A DNA stretch of 45,649 nt from Agarophyton chilense. Taxonomy: Eukaryota > Rhodophyta > Florideophyceae > Gracilariales > Gracilariaceae. This document shows positions 1 through 11,300 of the stretch, piece after piece; positions within the stretch are counted from its first letter, which is position 1; each line of letters starts with the position of its first letter. The notes under the pieces were generated by a model. The model was not told where the DNA came from. It searched no databases and saw nothing but the letters and a program-made list of their open reading frames with translations. A program made the translations under genes and the position numbers. The stretch is from assembly GCA_030374765.1 (NCBI GenBank), contig JARGXX010000041.1:1-45649 (forward strand), written 5' to 3'.

Positions 1-271
1 CGCGTCTTCACCGCATACTGCGTGAGCGCCCGTTGCACGTTAGTTCTTCCACCCCTCTGTCGATCAGAGTGCTACCACCACCGTGGGTTCATATTTAATC
101 GCCAACACTTGTCGTAGTCTCGCCCCTGTATAGGTTTTCGCCCCCGTCTTTATTTTGTTCTCCTTTTTGGCTGTCGTGAGTGGCCGCCTCACTCACCTCG
201 CTAGTCCTCCCATACGAGTGTTTCCTCGCTCCTTTTCCGACAATCGCCGTGATACTGCTCCGTCTAGGATT
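1..271. other. Unassigned left edge
   Basis: No protein is recognisable on either strand. The plus strand has an A/T-rich TATA-like stretch near 90-97 and T-rich tracts near 150-165, so it could be the upstream part of a longer LTR of element A or the sequence A inserted into. It does not encode the missing part of element B's reverse transcriptase, which would be expected here if A sat in B without later rearrangement. The bases TAGGATT just before 272 also precede the 3' LTR copy, so the LTR border is uncertain. Confidence 0.4.
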
Positions 272-485
272 TGTCACACCCCGGACTGTGCCGTTCTCAC
301 CTAAACACTCTAGGTATATCCTGCCGGATTCGCTTCGGTCTTACGCCCGACTGCGTCGTGCCTTTCCAGAGTGGCTCTGTTTCTGTGCTCTGCTCGGACG
401 CGTCTCCTCCGCCTGAGGCGTGTCTCTCAAGAGAGGAAGATCCCGAACATCTTCGTGGTGTCTCCGCTCCAAGCGTTGTCCTACA
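272..485 (+). repeat. 5' LTR of gypsy element A
   Basis: This 214-bp block starts TGTCACACCCCGG and ends in CTACA. It recurs as a direct repeat of equal length at 28495-28708 with roughly 90% identity by eye. The block precedes the gag-like region of A and therefore acts as its 5' LTR. The right copy has GG instead of TG at its first two bases. No clear primer-binding site follows. The divergence between copies suggests an old insertion. Confidence 0.75.
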
Positions 486-620
486 AACTGATTTCCCGGC
501 TTAGAAGTTTGAGTCGGCCACACTCAGTCAGTCACGATTAATCGGAAGAGGACTCACAAATTGAGATTGATCTCAGTTGCCCTCTTTGAGGAAGTTTCTT
601 GGCCCCACTAGCCGATCGGG

Positions 621-2714
621 TTGGGATACTCACGTGTAACGGATTCTGATTTCATGTCGTTCAAAGACCGTCCGAGGACGCGGAGTCAAAACAGTGCACC
701 GGAACCATCGCAACCATCCCGTATCCCGGTCTGTTCACGGTCTCATACCGGTGGATCGACTGACGTGCCAGGTGGAAGGACCTCGAGACCTCCTGTCTTT
801 CATTCGACACCCCCACCAAGTGGAGCAGGACGGGCGTCTGCCGCCGCCCAGATGCTCTCCTCTGCTAGGGATGTCACTCTCCATCCCAGCTTTGCAGCTG
901 TGGAAGAGTAACTCCGCTCTATGCGAAAGCTCAAGTTATCCTTGCAAAGGAGTTCGATTCCCTTCGCAAGAAGGTAAATGACACTGCTACGCAGGATTTT
1001 TCTGAGGACCTCCGTGTCCTCCGTACGGATGAGAAATCGATTTTAGAGTCCCTTGGTGGACCCTCGCCCTTTGTCAAGGACGTCGCAGACAAGTTCTCGC
1101 GCGTCCGAAATCGTCTCGAGACGTTGGAACAAACCCTAATGTTGGGGAATGATCCGGCCGAGCCGCTTGCAGTATCCCACAAGGGAAGAAAGGAAGAGAA
1201 CCGCCAGGCTCGAAAGAAGCGAAGGAACACGGATCTCGAACCTTCAGACTCCTCATCCTCGGAGTCCGACTCTTCCGATTCATCGCTGGAGTAGCTCGCC
1301 GTGAGCGTTCCTCACGCTCTAAGCGGTCAAGAGCCACCCATGGTGTGATCCGCGCCCGCACGAAGGGAAGGAAGCACACAGGTTTGAAGGAGCTGAAACC
1401 GACCAATTCGTTCTTTAAGAAAAATCTTATCATACCGGTACTACCGTTTAGAGGACTCCTCTTTGGATCGTACACCCCGTGGTACGGGAAGAGTGAAGGA
1501 CTGCATTAAGCGAATGCAGCTCTCACTTGGCAACCAGTTGTTTTCTGGAGAAGACCCAGTATTGGTGTTGGATTTCTTGGCACGCTTTGTCGCGGAAGCT
1601 GACATCCTTGAAATGAACGAGGGACAGGCCTACATTGCCTTACCGTACTTCTTACGTGGTCTTGCAGAAGACCAGTATCACTCTGTCAGAGGTTCATCAC
1701 GCGCCTCCGAAGGAGGGGTCACATGCTGGACTGAAGCAGTTCAATACCTCCTGAGATCGTATGCTACTAACTCCGCCATTCAGCAGGCTATAATAGCCCT
1801 GCGGGACACTCGCCAACGTCCAGGCGAGTCGGAAACCGGTTATTCGTCGCGCCTTAAGAAAGCCTTTCACCGCTGTGGCAATGTTTACCCCGCTGAAGAG
1901 CGTTGTACCATGTTTGTCGATGGTTTGGACCCCGGCGATCCGGACTCTTGTTGCTCGACGTCAAGAAGATAGACCTAAAGCCACGTATTTGGAACTAGTG
2001 CAGTTCGCTCGCGCAGAAGGTGAAGCCCTGCGCGCGCGCACTCCTGGATCCAGGGTTAGGTCTGCAAAAGCGTTGACGTTACAACCGAGTACCCTGTCAG
2101 CTTCGATGATCGACGAACAGGCCTCTCGAAGGGATTATGATAACGTGCAGCTAGCCCATAGCGACGTTCATTCCATCCCGACAACGGAGTTACCCTCAAC
2201 CTTGGACGAGTAACAATACGTGATTGAGGTCGACACGCTACTCTATGCGGATAATGGTCGCGTCCGTGCGCCACGCGTCCCACACGAGAGTGGTCATGTC
2301 CGCTTTTCGCGTCCTGGTTGGAGAGATACCTGCCCCGCGTTGAAGTTCGCCGAGCCTCGCCACCCAACACCGGCTTCTGGCCTGATTTGTCATCTCTGCT
2401 ACAAACCAGGCTATACTTCTCCACAATGTGTGTTGTCTCTCCAAGAATGGGCACAAGTCGTAGTCAATTACGAGGCCCTATCCCCGGAGGACAAAGCAGC
2501 TGTTCCGATTGCATCGTATATCTGTACTCGAACGGATGTTCCACCTCATGTGTCGCTTCCCCGAACTCGGGTGGTACCTACACCGGAATCCCGTGTCACC
2601 GACGTGGTCGGTCACCCCACCGCTTCTGCGGTACCTTCAGGACCTGATGCCCAGGCGTGGCCTGCTCAACGTCCTGAGCAGCCGCCTCCGGCGGAGCAGG
2701 CCCAGAAAAACTAA
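621..2714 (+). pseudogene. Gag of element A, frame-broken
   Basis: Gag-like coding potential runs through several frames. A charged coiled-coil stretch rich in K, E and S lies at about 908-1294 in frame 2, without an ATG of its own. A central capsid-like segment (169 codons) is open at 1463-1972. A zinc-knuckle-like motif CHLCYKPGYTSPQC lies near 2390-2431, with the usual histidine replaced by tyrosine. A proline-rich tail follows to 2714. At least three frameshifts separate these pieces. In gypsy elements Gag packages the RNA into particles; this copy could not. Confidence 0.7.
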
Positions 2715-2716
2715 AT

Positions 2717-3901
2717 GTGGGAGTCTCCTCTCAAGGAGGGGCGCCCTCAGAGTCGAGGTCGACGGCGCCCGAGGCGTCCAAGCCTCGCTCCCCGGTCAAA
2801 ATCCTTTCAAGGAAAGAGGCCGTCAATGACGTGAACTCGGAACACTTTAGTGTTCTGCATCGTCCGTGGAAACATGTTTCCCATAACCGGTTCCCGAATA
2901 GAGTTCTGGGGATGGCCAAGAGAAACTACAAGGTCTATGCTGACGTTGGCCTTTCACCCCAGTTTATGGTGCGACACCTTACCGTCTTGGACACCGGTGC
3001 CGGTCCGAACTTTGTCGTGGGGGAAGTGTTACCGCCTGCTTTGCAGTCTAGGATCCGCTGCGACCACGTCCCGGAGGTCGCTGATGCGAACAAAAAACCG
3101 TTGGATACGGTGGGGTTCATAGAACCGGTAGTCCGCGTTGGCGCTCGCGTGGTGAAACTCGACTTCGTCGTATGTCGGAAACTAGTCGCTCCAGTCATAT
3201 TGGTTTGCGACTTTTGCGACCGCTTCGTCGTAGCGATCTTCCCCCGCCAACTGCGTGTCGAGATGGAGGATGGATCGTCCACTCGGATCGTTCGTCGTCC
3301 GCTTAGGCGTGACACGAAGAAGCATGTCCCGATACCAGCAGCACAGGAACCTGGACCGGGTAACCTTGAATCTAATAAGCCCCGCGTCGCAGCGTCGTTG
3401 TGCGTCCCGCCTGAGTCCCAAATGATGGTGAAAGTAACCTCCCTTCAACACGGACTCCGGGTCTTACAACCATTGTCGTCACTGTATGAGAGGAACAGCC
3501 TCGCAATTGCGAACGGAATCGTCCATGTGGAGCCAAACCAACCGTTTCACGTGCTGATCGCCAAGCTAGGGACTGTACCCCAGTATCTGGTGAAGAAACA
3601 AGTGATAGGGTCCGTCATGCCGCACCCCATCGCTATGGTGCCGATAAAGATGACCGCAGCTGACGTTCTCGGACTCGCTCACTCCAAGGAGGAGGAAAGC
3701 CAGGAACCCGTTTCATCGCCGGAACCCGTTCAGTCGCCGGTACCCGGGGCTCAACCTGTAACATCAGGTACGCAGCCCGTTTCAACGAGTGGTGACCGCC
3801 CCGATCCAGTCCAAGAGCTCGAGGACTTGGATCTCAGCCACGTTCCGGAGTCATACCGCCATCGATTGCGAGAACTTTTAAGGATATTCACCACTATGTG
3901 A
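2717..3901 (+). CDS. Element A protease region ORF
   Basis: This open frame of 394 codons carries the retropepsin active-site motif LDTGAGPNF near residue 91. Further on are VILVCDFCDRF-like beta-strand segments and a long proline/serine spacer (repeated EPVxSPxPV) before the reverse transcriptase. In gypsy elements the aspartic protease cleaves the polyprotein. The frame ends with TGA at 3899, and the reverse transcriptase begins in another frame about 45 bases later, so the polyprotein is interrupted. It is the longest intact piece of A on this side of the transposon insertion. The upstream boundary with Gag is not certain. Confidence 0.75.
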   Translation: MGVSSQGGAPSESRSTAPEASKPRSPVKILSRKEAVNDVNSEHFSVLHRPWKHVSHNRFPNRVLGMAKRNYKVYADVGLSPQFMVRHLTVLDTGAGPNFVVGEVLPPALQSRIRCDHVPEVADANKKPLDTVGFIEPVVRVGARVVKLDFVVCRKLVAPVILVCDFCDRFVVAIFPRQLRVEMEDGSSTRIVRRPLRRDTKKHVPIPAAQEPGPGNLESNKPRVAASLCVPPESQMMVKVTSLQHGLRVLQPLSSLYERNSLAIANGIVHVEPNQPFHVLIAKLGTVPQYLVKKQVIGSVMPHPIAMVPIKMTAADVLGLAHSKEEESQEPVSSPEPVQSPVPGAQPVTSGTQPVSTSGDRPDPVQELEDLDLSHVPESYRHRLRELLRIFTTM

Positions 3902-3946
3902 GACGGCTCCCTTGGTGAGATTGCCACTACAAAACACCGGATTGAT

Positions 3947-5314
3947 TTGCTACCAGACACCCGACCCATCTCTCAGCACCCATACCGTGCCGGACCCGCC
4001 GCACGCGCGGAGGAAAAGGCACAAGTGGATAAAATGCTTCGAGCAGGAATCATTGAACCGGCTCAGTCGCCGTGGGCTTCTCCAGTAGTACTGGCTCCAA
4101 AGCAGAATGGTTCCTGGAGGTTTTGCGTCGACTACCGTCGGTTGAATGCCGTCACAGTCAAGGACGTGTATCCAATCTCAAGAATGGACGACTACATTGA
4201 CTCGCTGGGCACCACCACCGTCTTTACAACCCTGGACGCCAATTGGGGATACTGGCAAGTTTTGGTAAGGAAGCAAGACCAGGATAAAACCGCTTTCGCG
4301 TGTCACTCCGGTCTCTACCGTTTCAAACGGATGCCTTTTGGTCGTACCAACGCCCCTGCTACTTTCCAGCGAGCCATCGACATCCTATTGGCCCGCTTCA
4401 AATGGCGTACCTGTCTGGTCTACCTGGATGACATAATCGTCTTCTCAGATAATCTGGACACACATCTCACTCATGTGAGGGATATCATGACCACGCTTCG
4501 AGATGCGGCTGTCACTCTTAAGTTGAAGAAATTTGACTTCTTCACGGACACTGTGAAGTATCTCGGCCATGTTATTCGTCCAGGACGTGTTACAATCGAG
4601 GAGACTCGTGTTAAGTCACTCAAAGAGGCTAAAGAACCGTCGACGCAAACCGAGCTTCGTTCCTTTCTGGGACTCGCAAATGTCTACCGACGATTCATCC
4701 CGCACTTTGCGGACAAGGCTGCACCGTTAAACGCGCTTTAGCGGAAAGGCCCACCACCAAAACAGGACCCCTTGACCCCCTTTCAAACGGAATCTTTCAA
4801 CTCTCTTAAGGATTCTGTCGTCTCCGCCTCGATCCTCTCGTTTCCCAAGCCTGGAAGGCCCTCCACCGTAGATACGGACGCCAGCGACTACCAAGTAGGT
4901 TGTGCACTGTTTCAAACTGCACCCAATGGGGAAAGACGCCCCGTAGGGTACTGGTCCCGATCGCTCAACGTCCACGAGAAAAATTACTGCGTCTCGGAGA
5001 AGGAATTCCTTGCAGTAGTGTGGGCATTACAAACGTTGCGCCTTTAGCTCATCGGTAATCATTTCACCTTTTTTACGGACCACGCATCACTTCGATGACT
5101 ACTCTCCATCTCGGACCCTTCAGGGCGCTTGATACGTTGGCGTCTCCGTCTAGCGGAATTTGACTTTGACGTGAAGTACCGAAAAGGATCGTGCAACACC
5201 CAAGCCGATGCTCTTTCCCGCCTGGTCACTACTGGCGAAGTATTTCCCGTCAAAGACAATGAAATACCGTGCTTTGCAGTGAATGGCGACGACGCTAGCA
5301 TCGAGGACGGGTAA
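3947..5314 (+). pseudogene. Element A reverse transcriptase and RNase H
   Basis: One frame runs from 3947 to 5314 and is interrupted by a TAG at 4739-4741, a TAG near 5045 and a TGA near 5096. Motifs in order are VDYRRLNAVTVKDVYPI, MPFGRTNAPATFQ and the catalytic YLDDIIVFS box near 4420-4445. The RNase H part has DTDASDYQVGCALFQ and EKEFLAVVWAL, then TDHASLR and a typical end, DALSRLV. The TGA falls where tryptophan is usual (SLRWL) and the TAG near 5045 where tyrosine is usual, as expected for random nonsense mutations. The product would copy the element's RNA if intact. Confidence 0.92.
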
Positions 5315-5347
5315 CGAGACACACACTCTTTATATTCCGGTTCCGAA

Positions 5348-6458
5348 TTGGGCGAATTTCTTCTCTCGGAAGATTCCAAGAAACCCTTACCAGGGAACTT
5401 CGGGCCTATTACTCTAGAGGAGATGGTACGGGAGCAATTCGCTGACCCGTTCTGCGCCAAGGTCCGCGCTCAACTCAATGGAGGAGGTACTCTCCCCTTT
5501 CAGGTGAATGACGCCGGATACCTTGTACGGACCGTCGGCTCGCACCCACAAATCATGGTACCACATAACCTCTAGTCGAGAGAATTGCGGTTGTCGCCCT
5601 ACTCCAAACTGAGTGGCCACGTTGGGGGACGGAATCTTTACGTCACCCTACGCCGTAACTTCTACTGGCCTGCCATGGCACTGGACTGATACGCAACGGT
5701 GCGGTTTTGTACCGATTGCGCTCGGAACCGTGTCAAACTCCGCCGTCATGCGACGAAGTTGAAGCTGTTTCCAGCTCACGCTCCATTGGAGTTTGTGGCG
5801 ATCGATATACTCGGTCCCTTCCTTACCACTAAGCGGAATTACAAGTTCTTACTCGTAATTACGGATCGCTTCTCCAAGCTGATCCGGACCGTACCGTTAC
5901 GGAAGATCTCCGCTATGAGCATAGCTCAAGCCTTCGTCCTACACTGGGTCTTCGTCTACGGTCCACCGGTCAACCTCCTCTCCGATAACGGGAGACAGTT
6001 CGCCTCTCGTTTCTTCGAGGATGTGTGTCACATCTTGGATATTAAGAACCCGTTCACGACCACTTACCACCCCCAAACTAATGGGGAGGCCGAACGGTTC
6101 AACCGGACATTTACTTGCGACACTCCGTTCATACTTTGCAGACCACCCCAAAGATTGGGACTCGTTCAGTGATGCACTCACCTTTGTGTACAATACGCAG
6201 GGTCACATGACAACTGGATTATCGCCCTTCGAGCTGGTACTGTCCCGTACCCCACCGCCCGTGGTGCTGGAACCACAGCCCACACTGGATACCTTTCCGT
6301 CACCGACTGCTTACCGCGAAGCGTGGAAAACTAGGCCCAAGAAGCTCGTTCCCGCCGCACGGCGTGCAACGGGCCGAGCCCAGGCCGCTTACAAGCGTGA
6401 CTTTGATACCAAAGCCCCTCGCTTGCCGCCACGTCTCGCCCCCGACGGTTATGTATTC
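5348..6458 (+). pseudogene. Element A integrase, part before the insertion
   Basis: The same frame as the reverse transcriptase continues with stops near 5573 (TAG) and 5688 (TGA). A zinc-binding region is visible (SGHVGG then CTDCARNR). The catalytic core has D in AIDILGPF, D in LLSDNGRQF and E in TNGEAERFNRT. A frameshift near 6110-6130 moves the frame to that of 6021-6494. The C-terminal region ends in DGYVF at 6458, exactly where the inverted repeat of the DNA transposon starts. Continuation is at 26922. Confidence 0.93.
6457..6458. repeat. Target site duplication TC, left
   Basis: TC immediately left of the inverted repeat matches TC at 26920-26921 right of it. A 2-bp match alone would be weak. 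It is supported because only a 2-bp duplication restores the integrase reading frame across the insertion. Confidence 0.7.
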
Positions 6459-6487
6459 CGTCTGTGTTTTCGGAAAGCTAGTATTGG
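6459..6487 (+). repeat. Left terminal inverted repeat
   Basis: The 29 bases read inward CGTCTGTGTTTTCGG then AAAGCTAGTATTGG. The reverse complement of 26891-26919 is the same except for one T/C difference at base 11. The sequence that follows (6488-6800) holds many short CTAG-centred motifs also abundant at the right end, as expected for subterminal transposase sites. Confidence 0.9.
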
Positions 6488-6800
6488 GTTCTAGATTTCT
6501 AGTTTGGGTGTGCTAGAATGTCTATGGTTAGCATTCATAGATTCGCAGATTTTTGATGCCAGAATATCTAGCGCAAAAATACTAGCCCAAGTGAATTTTG
6601 TGGAGAATGTGGAAAACTAGCAATCATCTGTACTAACACCGGCACACTAGGAAGAATGGAAGAGAACTTGGGAGATATCTTTCGATACTCATTAATCCTA
6701 GACCATGAATTCTGTCGACAATGAAAGGAATACTGAACGCTATCTAGCGCATGATCATTCATTTCTCGAAGGTATAATAGCGAGTATGAGCCGTTCAAAT
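6488..6800. promoter_or_regulatory. Left subterminal region with CTAG motifs
   Basis: CTAG occurs repeatedly (GCTAGT, TCTAGAT, TCTAGTTT, GCTAGAAT, TCTAGCGC, ACTAGCCC, ACTAGCAA, ATCTAGCGC). The right subterminal region has the same motif (ACTAGCAG, ACTAGCTGG, ACTAGCTGCC). In CACTA-type elements, short subterminal repeats bind the transposon's own protein; that role is inferred here. Confidence 0.5.
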
Positions 6801-7140
6801 GCCCTGCACATTCAATTTAATTTCCTCTAATGACCCTAATAGCCAGTGCATAATACGGCGATCCTGCAACTGAAACCCGAAACGGGTCCCCGTTGCACGT
6901 GAAATGAGATCTTCCCAATTCGCATGCGGTGACCCGCTTTGCATCACGTCCCCCGATCGTTGCGCTTCAATTCGCGTCGCGCGAAGCGCGACGCGAAGAA
7001 CCCTCCATTCTCCGAGAACCATCCAAGCAGTACACCAGTTCACCCTTCATCAATCCCCAATTCCTACCTAAGTAGATAGACATCACAAAATCACACAAGT
7101 TAGAGCCCAATTCCTCTCTTCATGCAAGCAAATTCCATAT
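6801..7140. other. Non-coding stretch with a perfect hairpin
   Basis: No gene is seen. At 6971-6997 a 12-bp arm, TTCGCGTCGCGC, is followed by GAA and the exact complementary arm. It is a compact GC-rich hairpin in the left arm of the transposon. Its role is unknown; it could be a foldback remnant or a terminator-like structure. Confidence 0.5.
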
Positions 7141-7146
7141 AAACAA

Positions 7147-8065
7147 ACTTACCTCTGTCAAAAATGTGCTCCTCGTCTTGCCTCCACTTTCTTCATTCGC
7201 ATCAATAAATAGACAAAAGTCAGATCTCCGTCACAACACAAACCCAAACCACATCAGCACGCCACTCAACTCTATAGCGACCACTTATCCCATCTCTTGT
7301 CCAACCCTGCCCCCCTGTTCTCTTGCAGCAGCAAACAACGGCAAGTCAGATCTCCTTCCCTAACGCATATAAGATACGATGGAAGCTCGCACCTACCTTT
7401 GATGCCACCATTTCCCGATCAACCATTGTCGTAACAAGAAAGAAATATAAGTCAGACTTCCACCAAAAATCGAAACCACATTACTTCAATGACGCACTCA
7501 CCTCCTAAGAAACTTGCTTGGCCCAGTCCTTCTAGAATATCTCCCTCCTCACCCAATCGCTCCTTTCTGTCGCTTCGCAGCAGCAAAAAATAACATGTCA
7601 GAACTCATTCCAAAAACAATACCAGACACAAGTAGCACTTGCACTTACCCGCACTTCCATCATTCCCTCTTCATACAACGTCTCCGGTACTTTCGTAACA
7701 ATAAAAAAATATAAGTCAGATCTCCGTCAAAAACAGAAAGAAATTTCCTCAGCGACGAACTCACCTCCTAAGCCGCTTTCTTGATTCACTTCCTTCAAGG
7801 AGGTTCCCCTCCCCACAAACTCTTTCCTCTCCGTCACTTCGCACCAGCAAACAAGAACATGTCAGATATCCTTCCTAAATCTCTAAGAGACACCAGTAGC
7901 ACCCCCACTCACTTTTAACTCAACGAATCCTGCCCCCCCATTCCAATTTTATGTCGCTTCGCAGCCACAGTCAAAAATATGTCTGGTCTCCGTCCAGATT
8001 GCAGGGCAGAAAACGTTGCAAACTCACCTGTTCATCATCATGAGGGCCGCTGAAATAAGTTTCCC
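7147..8065 (-). other. Tandem exon/intron-like modules
   Basis: Read on the minus strand, short blocks are each followed by GTGAGT or GTAAGT and preceded by a TCTGACWT branch-point-like motif, a T-rich tract and an AG-ended acceptor. The likely exon blocks are 8028-8049, 7913-7956, 7765-7836, 7649-7689, 7502-7572, about 7397-7429 (acceptor AG lost) and 7153-7190. Blocks 7765-7836 and 7502-7572 are related, as are 7649-7689 and 7397-7429, which gives a tandem unit of about 265 bp. Two blocks translate similarly (DGEERV..GEGNLLEG and DRKERLGEEGDILEG), but I find no single open frame through all blocks. It could be a decayed spliced gene or a spliced non-coding RNA of the transposon. Confidence 0.55.
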
Positions 8066-8099
8066 ATGTTAGCAACAAGAAGGAGAACAAACACACCAG

Positions 8100-8350
8100 G
8101 TCAACGTAGCGCGCCGCGTACCTCCAAATCGCAACCCACTCACCCGCCTACCCTCCACCCCACGCTGCATCACCCATCGCTCCCCTCGCTCTTCGCCCGC
8201 GTGCGCATGACCACAAACAGTTTGAAGGCCCCAGATCAACATAGACGACGTACATCTCAATCGCAAGCTGGTCAACCCGTCACTCCCCACACCGCACCCC
8301 ATCACTAAACGCCCCGGTCGTGCTCCGCCCGCTCGCGCACAAATAGAAAC
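8100..8350. repeat. Diverged tandem duplication of about 120 bp
   Basis: The stretch from about 8102 (AACGTAGCGCGCCGCGTACC) and that from about 8238 (AACATAGACGACGTACATCT) share the same succession of motifs: TC[A/C]AATCGCAA, a C/T-rich block, then GCTCGCGCA or CCGCGTGCGCA and AACAGAGT-like ends. It lies between the module array and the transposase gene and may hold the divergent promoter of both. Confidence 0.4.
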
Positions 8351-11300
8351 AGAGTCAGCACTTGTGAAACGCACGCGCAATACCGCTTCTCACGCACCTA
8401 GAAAACGCGGAAGGTCCACAAGGTCCACAAGACATCATATCACAGGATCTCAAGATCCCACAACACCTCATCCGGCCAATACTCACAATCAAGACAAGTA
8501 CACGCCGCCACTCAAAAAACAGAACTTTGAATATTTTTATTCCAACCCACTTTCCAAGACACATATGCGCCGTTTCTGTCTTGCCACACGACTTGTGGGT
8601 GTCTCTAGAGCATCACTTGACTTTGGTGAGTACGCCAGATAAGTATATACTCTCCCCACCGTCCTCGTCGTGCATCTTCCTCACTTCCAGCCTGTATATA
8701 GTATCCCCCTCTCTCCTCGTTCTACGTCTTTTTCACCTCCCCGATTTACTTTCCGAGATCGCGCGCAGGCACCCCCCACACCATGCAGCCTTCTCGCTTC
8801 CCAAGGTGCACCTTCCAGACAAAAGGTCATACCTCCCTTGTCCAACACCAGCGCCGGTGTCGCTACCGCACCACCTGCAACGCCTTCCTCGCCACCACCC
8901 CCAAAAGATGGAACTCAATTCCCACCACGCACGAAGCGCCCACGCGTCCAGACCGCAGAAATCCGCTCCGTTGGCATCTCCAACGCCTTTCCAACGCCTT
9001 TCCGCTGGTAGAAGAGGACGACTACCATTCGAGCCAGCTCGCTCTAGCCATACGCTCCGCAGACGCCGCCCACCTTCTCAACGCTTCTCTTCGCTGCCCT
9101 TCTCCCAGCCCTCGCGAAGTCGTGAAGCTCCACCCCATCGTCTCCTACATCTCCTTCATCGCCACCAAGCTCGGCAAACGCAAAGCCGACGAACTCATTA
9201 CCCTCCTCAAGGACCCCAACTACTCCCAAACACTTATTCAACAGGTTACCTCCGTCTCCCACTGCCTTCAACTTCATTCCAAACTATTCGAGGAAACTGT
9301 CGGCTCCATCGGCTTCAAATTCACAACCGTTCGTCACAATCCCTCAAACATCACCGCAACTCTCTACCTCAAAAACCCCGTCGATGCCCTTCTCTAGCCA
9401 CTTCGCTACGCCACTCGCGCTAACACCTTCTTTCACCCTATCAGACAATGTTCTTCAGATGGTTCTCCTGCACTCGCTCATCCCATGGCTTCAAAACTCG
9501 GCAGTTGTGTTTATCCGGACCTAAAACACCACAACCTCTGCTCTCAAGACCCAGATGTTATTTGGCACAACGCGGACATCTCTGGCATGAAATCTTTCAT
9601 CGGCTTCATCCAGCTCTACTCGGACAAGTCTTCCACCTCCCTGAAAAGCTCCTCTATCACCTCCTACCCCCTTCACATCACCCTCCTCAACTTTTCAGAC
9701 TCCTTCCGCCGCCATTGCATCTCCCGCAACTACACCCTCCTTGGCTACTTTCCCACCTCGTTCGACGCGTTTTCCTCCCCATCCGACGAGGAATCCATCG
9801 AAGGCCACCTTCTTTCTTCAGCCCTCAGCCGCACAACCCGATTGAAACTCATCCAAGAATCTCTACAAACCATCCTCGAACCCCTCGCTGCAGTCGCCCT
9901 CAAGGGTTTCCCTTTCCGTGATGAAGACCAGGTCATTAGACAGTGCCACCCAGTCATCGCAAACTATGCTGCAGACATCCCAGAAGCAAAAGACATCCTC
10001 GCCATCCTACACGGCACAAACCCATCCAAGCCGTGCCACAGATGCCTATCACCTCGCTCCGACCTCAACCTCCACCTCACTTCCGTATCCCCTTGAAATA
10101 TTTCCCACACCCGTCACACCAGATCCGTACACGACGCCCTTCTCAAGGATGCCAACGACGTCGAACAACTTCGCCGACCGCGCGTAGCAAGAACTCTCAG
10201 AGACCAAGCAGCATCTCTCCTCCGCACAAACTCCCTCTCCGCGTACCCATCCTTCTTCGAAACATACCCTCTTCTTAATATATCCCCACTCCTCAGCCCT
10301 TACTCTATCTTCTCCTTCGAACCCCTTGACAATTTCCATCTGGGTATCTCCAAGCTCGTCAAACTGGCAACCATCGAACGCTTGAAGTCCGACAGCCTCT
10401 TCACTACTCTCGCGTCCTCCAACGGCTCCTCGGAATCCTTTAAATCCATCCGAAGCTCCCTCCTGACCCACGCAAACAACATCCTCGCAGATATCGAAGC
10501 CAACTTCTCCGCACACGGACTGCACATCGAATTTTCCACACCCAAAAAGGGTACATACCTAAACGGGTTTTTCACCTTGGACGGCATCAAATGCATGCTC
10601 GAGGCAAAAGACTACCACGCTGTCGATATGGTCTTACCCTTCATAGGTGCCTTCTTCGACCGTTGTTGCGGTGAAGTTGACACAGCTCCCATCACCTCCA
10701 TCTTTACAGCATACGCAGACCTCTTCACCGCCGCACTCTACAACAACACCACCTCAGAATGGAGAGACCAACGACTTTACAACCTCCAGGAACTCATCAA
10801 TTACTTCAAGCCTCTCTGCGTCTCCGTCCTCGCCCCTTTCCAAGCTTCTCACTTCGGAACACTGAAGTTCCACCTTCTGGACCACATCATTGCTGATATT
10901 GATCTATACGGAGGTCTTCAATTCACTGACGCCGGCATCTACGAACATGCACACCTCCTCTTCAAAAACCACTATCGACGAACATCCCGAAGGTCTTCAA
11001 CCGCTCACAGAGAAACACTCGACGCATTCCAGCTCGCAGAATGCTTCCGAAACTCAACCGCCATTCTCCACCACATTTCCTCCTCCTCAAACTCCTCCTT
11101 CCGTCATGCTCGACGGTTTTCCATGGTCCGCGACGGTACCCCCGTGCTCTTCCGCCACATCATCACTGCAAAGAAGTACCTCCGTGCAAACCAAAACTGC
11201 TCCAATGCCTCTCTCTCAAACATGTTCACCTCTTTCACCCTTTTTTTCATCCCCCAAATCTCACGCGACGCCATTTCACCCTTTCACGATCTGTGCCTCG

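Larger units (their letters stand above)
272..6458 (+). mobile_element. Ty3/gypsy chromovirus A, left part
   Basis: The order is LTR, gag, protease, reverse transcriptase, RNase H, integrase, which is the Ty3/gypsy order. The part stops at 6458 in the middle of the integrase C-terminal region, where the terminal inverted repeat of a DNA transposon begins. The remainder (integrase tail, chromodomain, 3' LTR) resumes at 26920. Frames are broken by all three kinds of stop codon and by several frameshifts, so the element is dead and old. Confidence 0.92.

Noticed and set aside
8783..9397. Three separate transposase-like genes at 8783-9397, 9485-10096 and 10382-11965
   Set aside because: All lie in the same frame, and the gaps read on as coding sequence of the same family. 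They are one gene with two stops.
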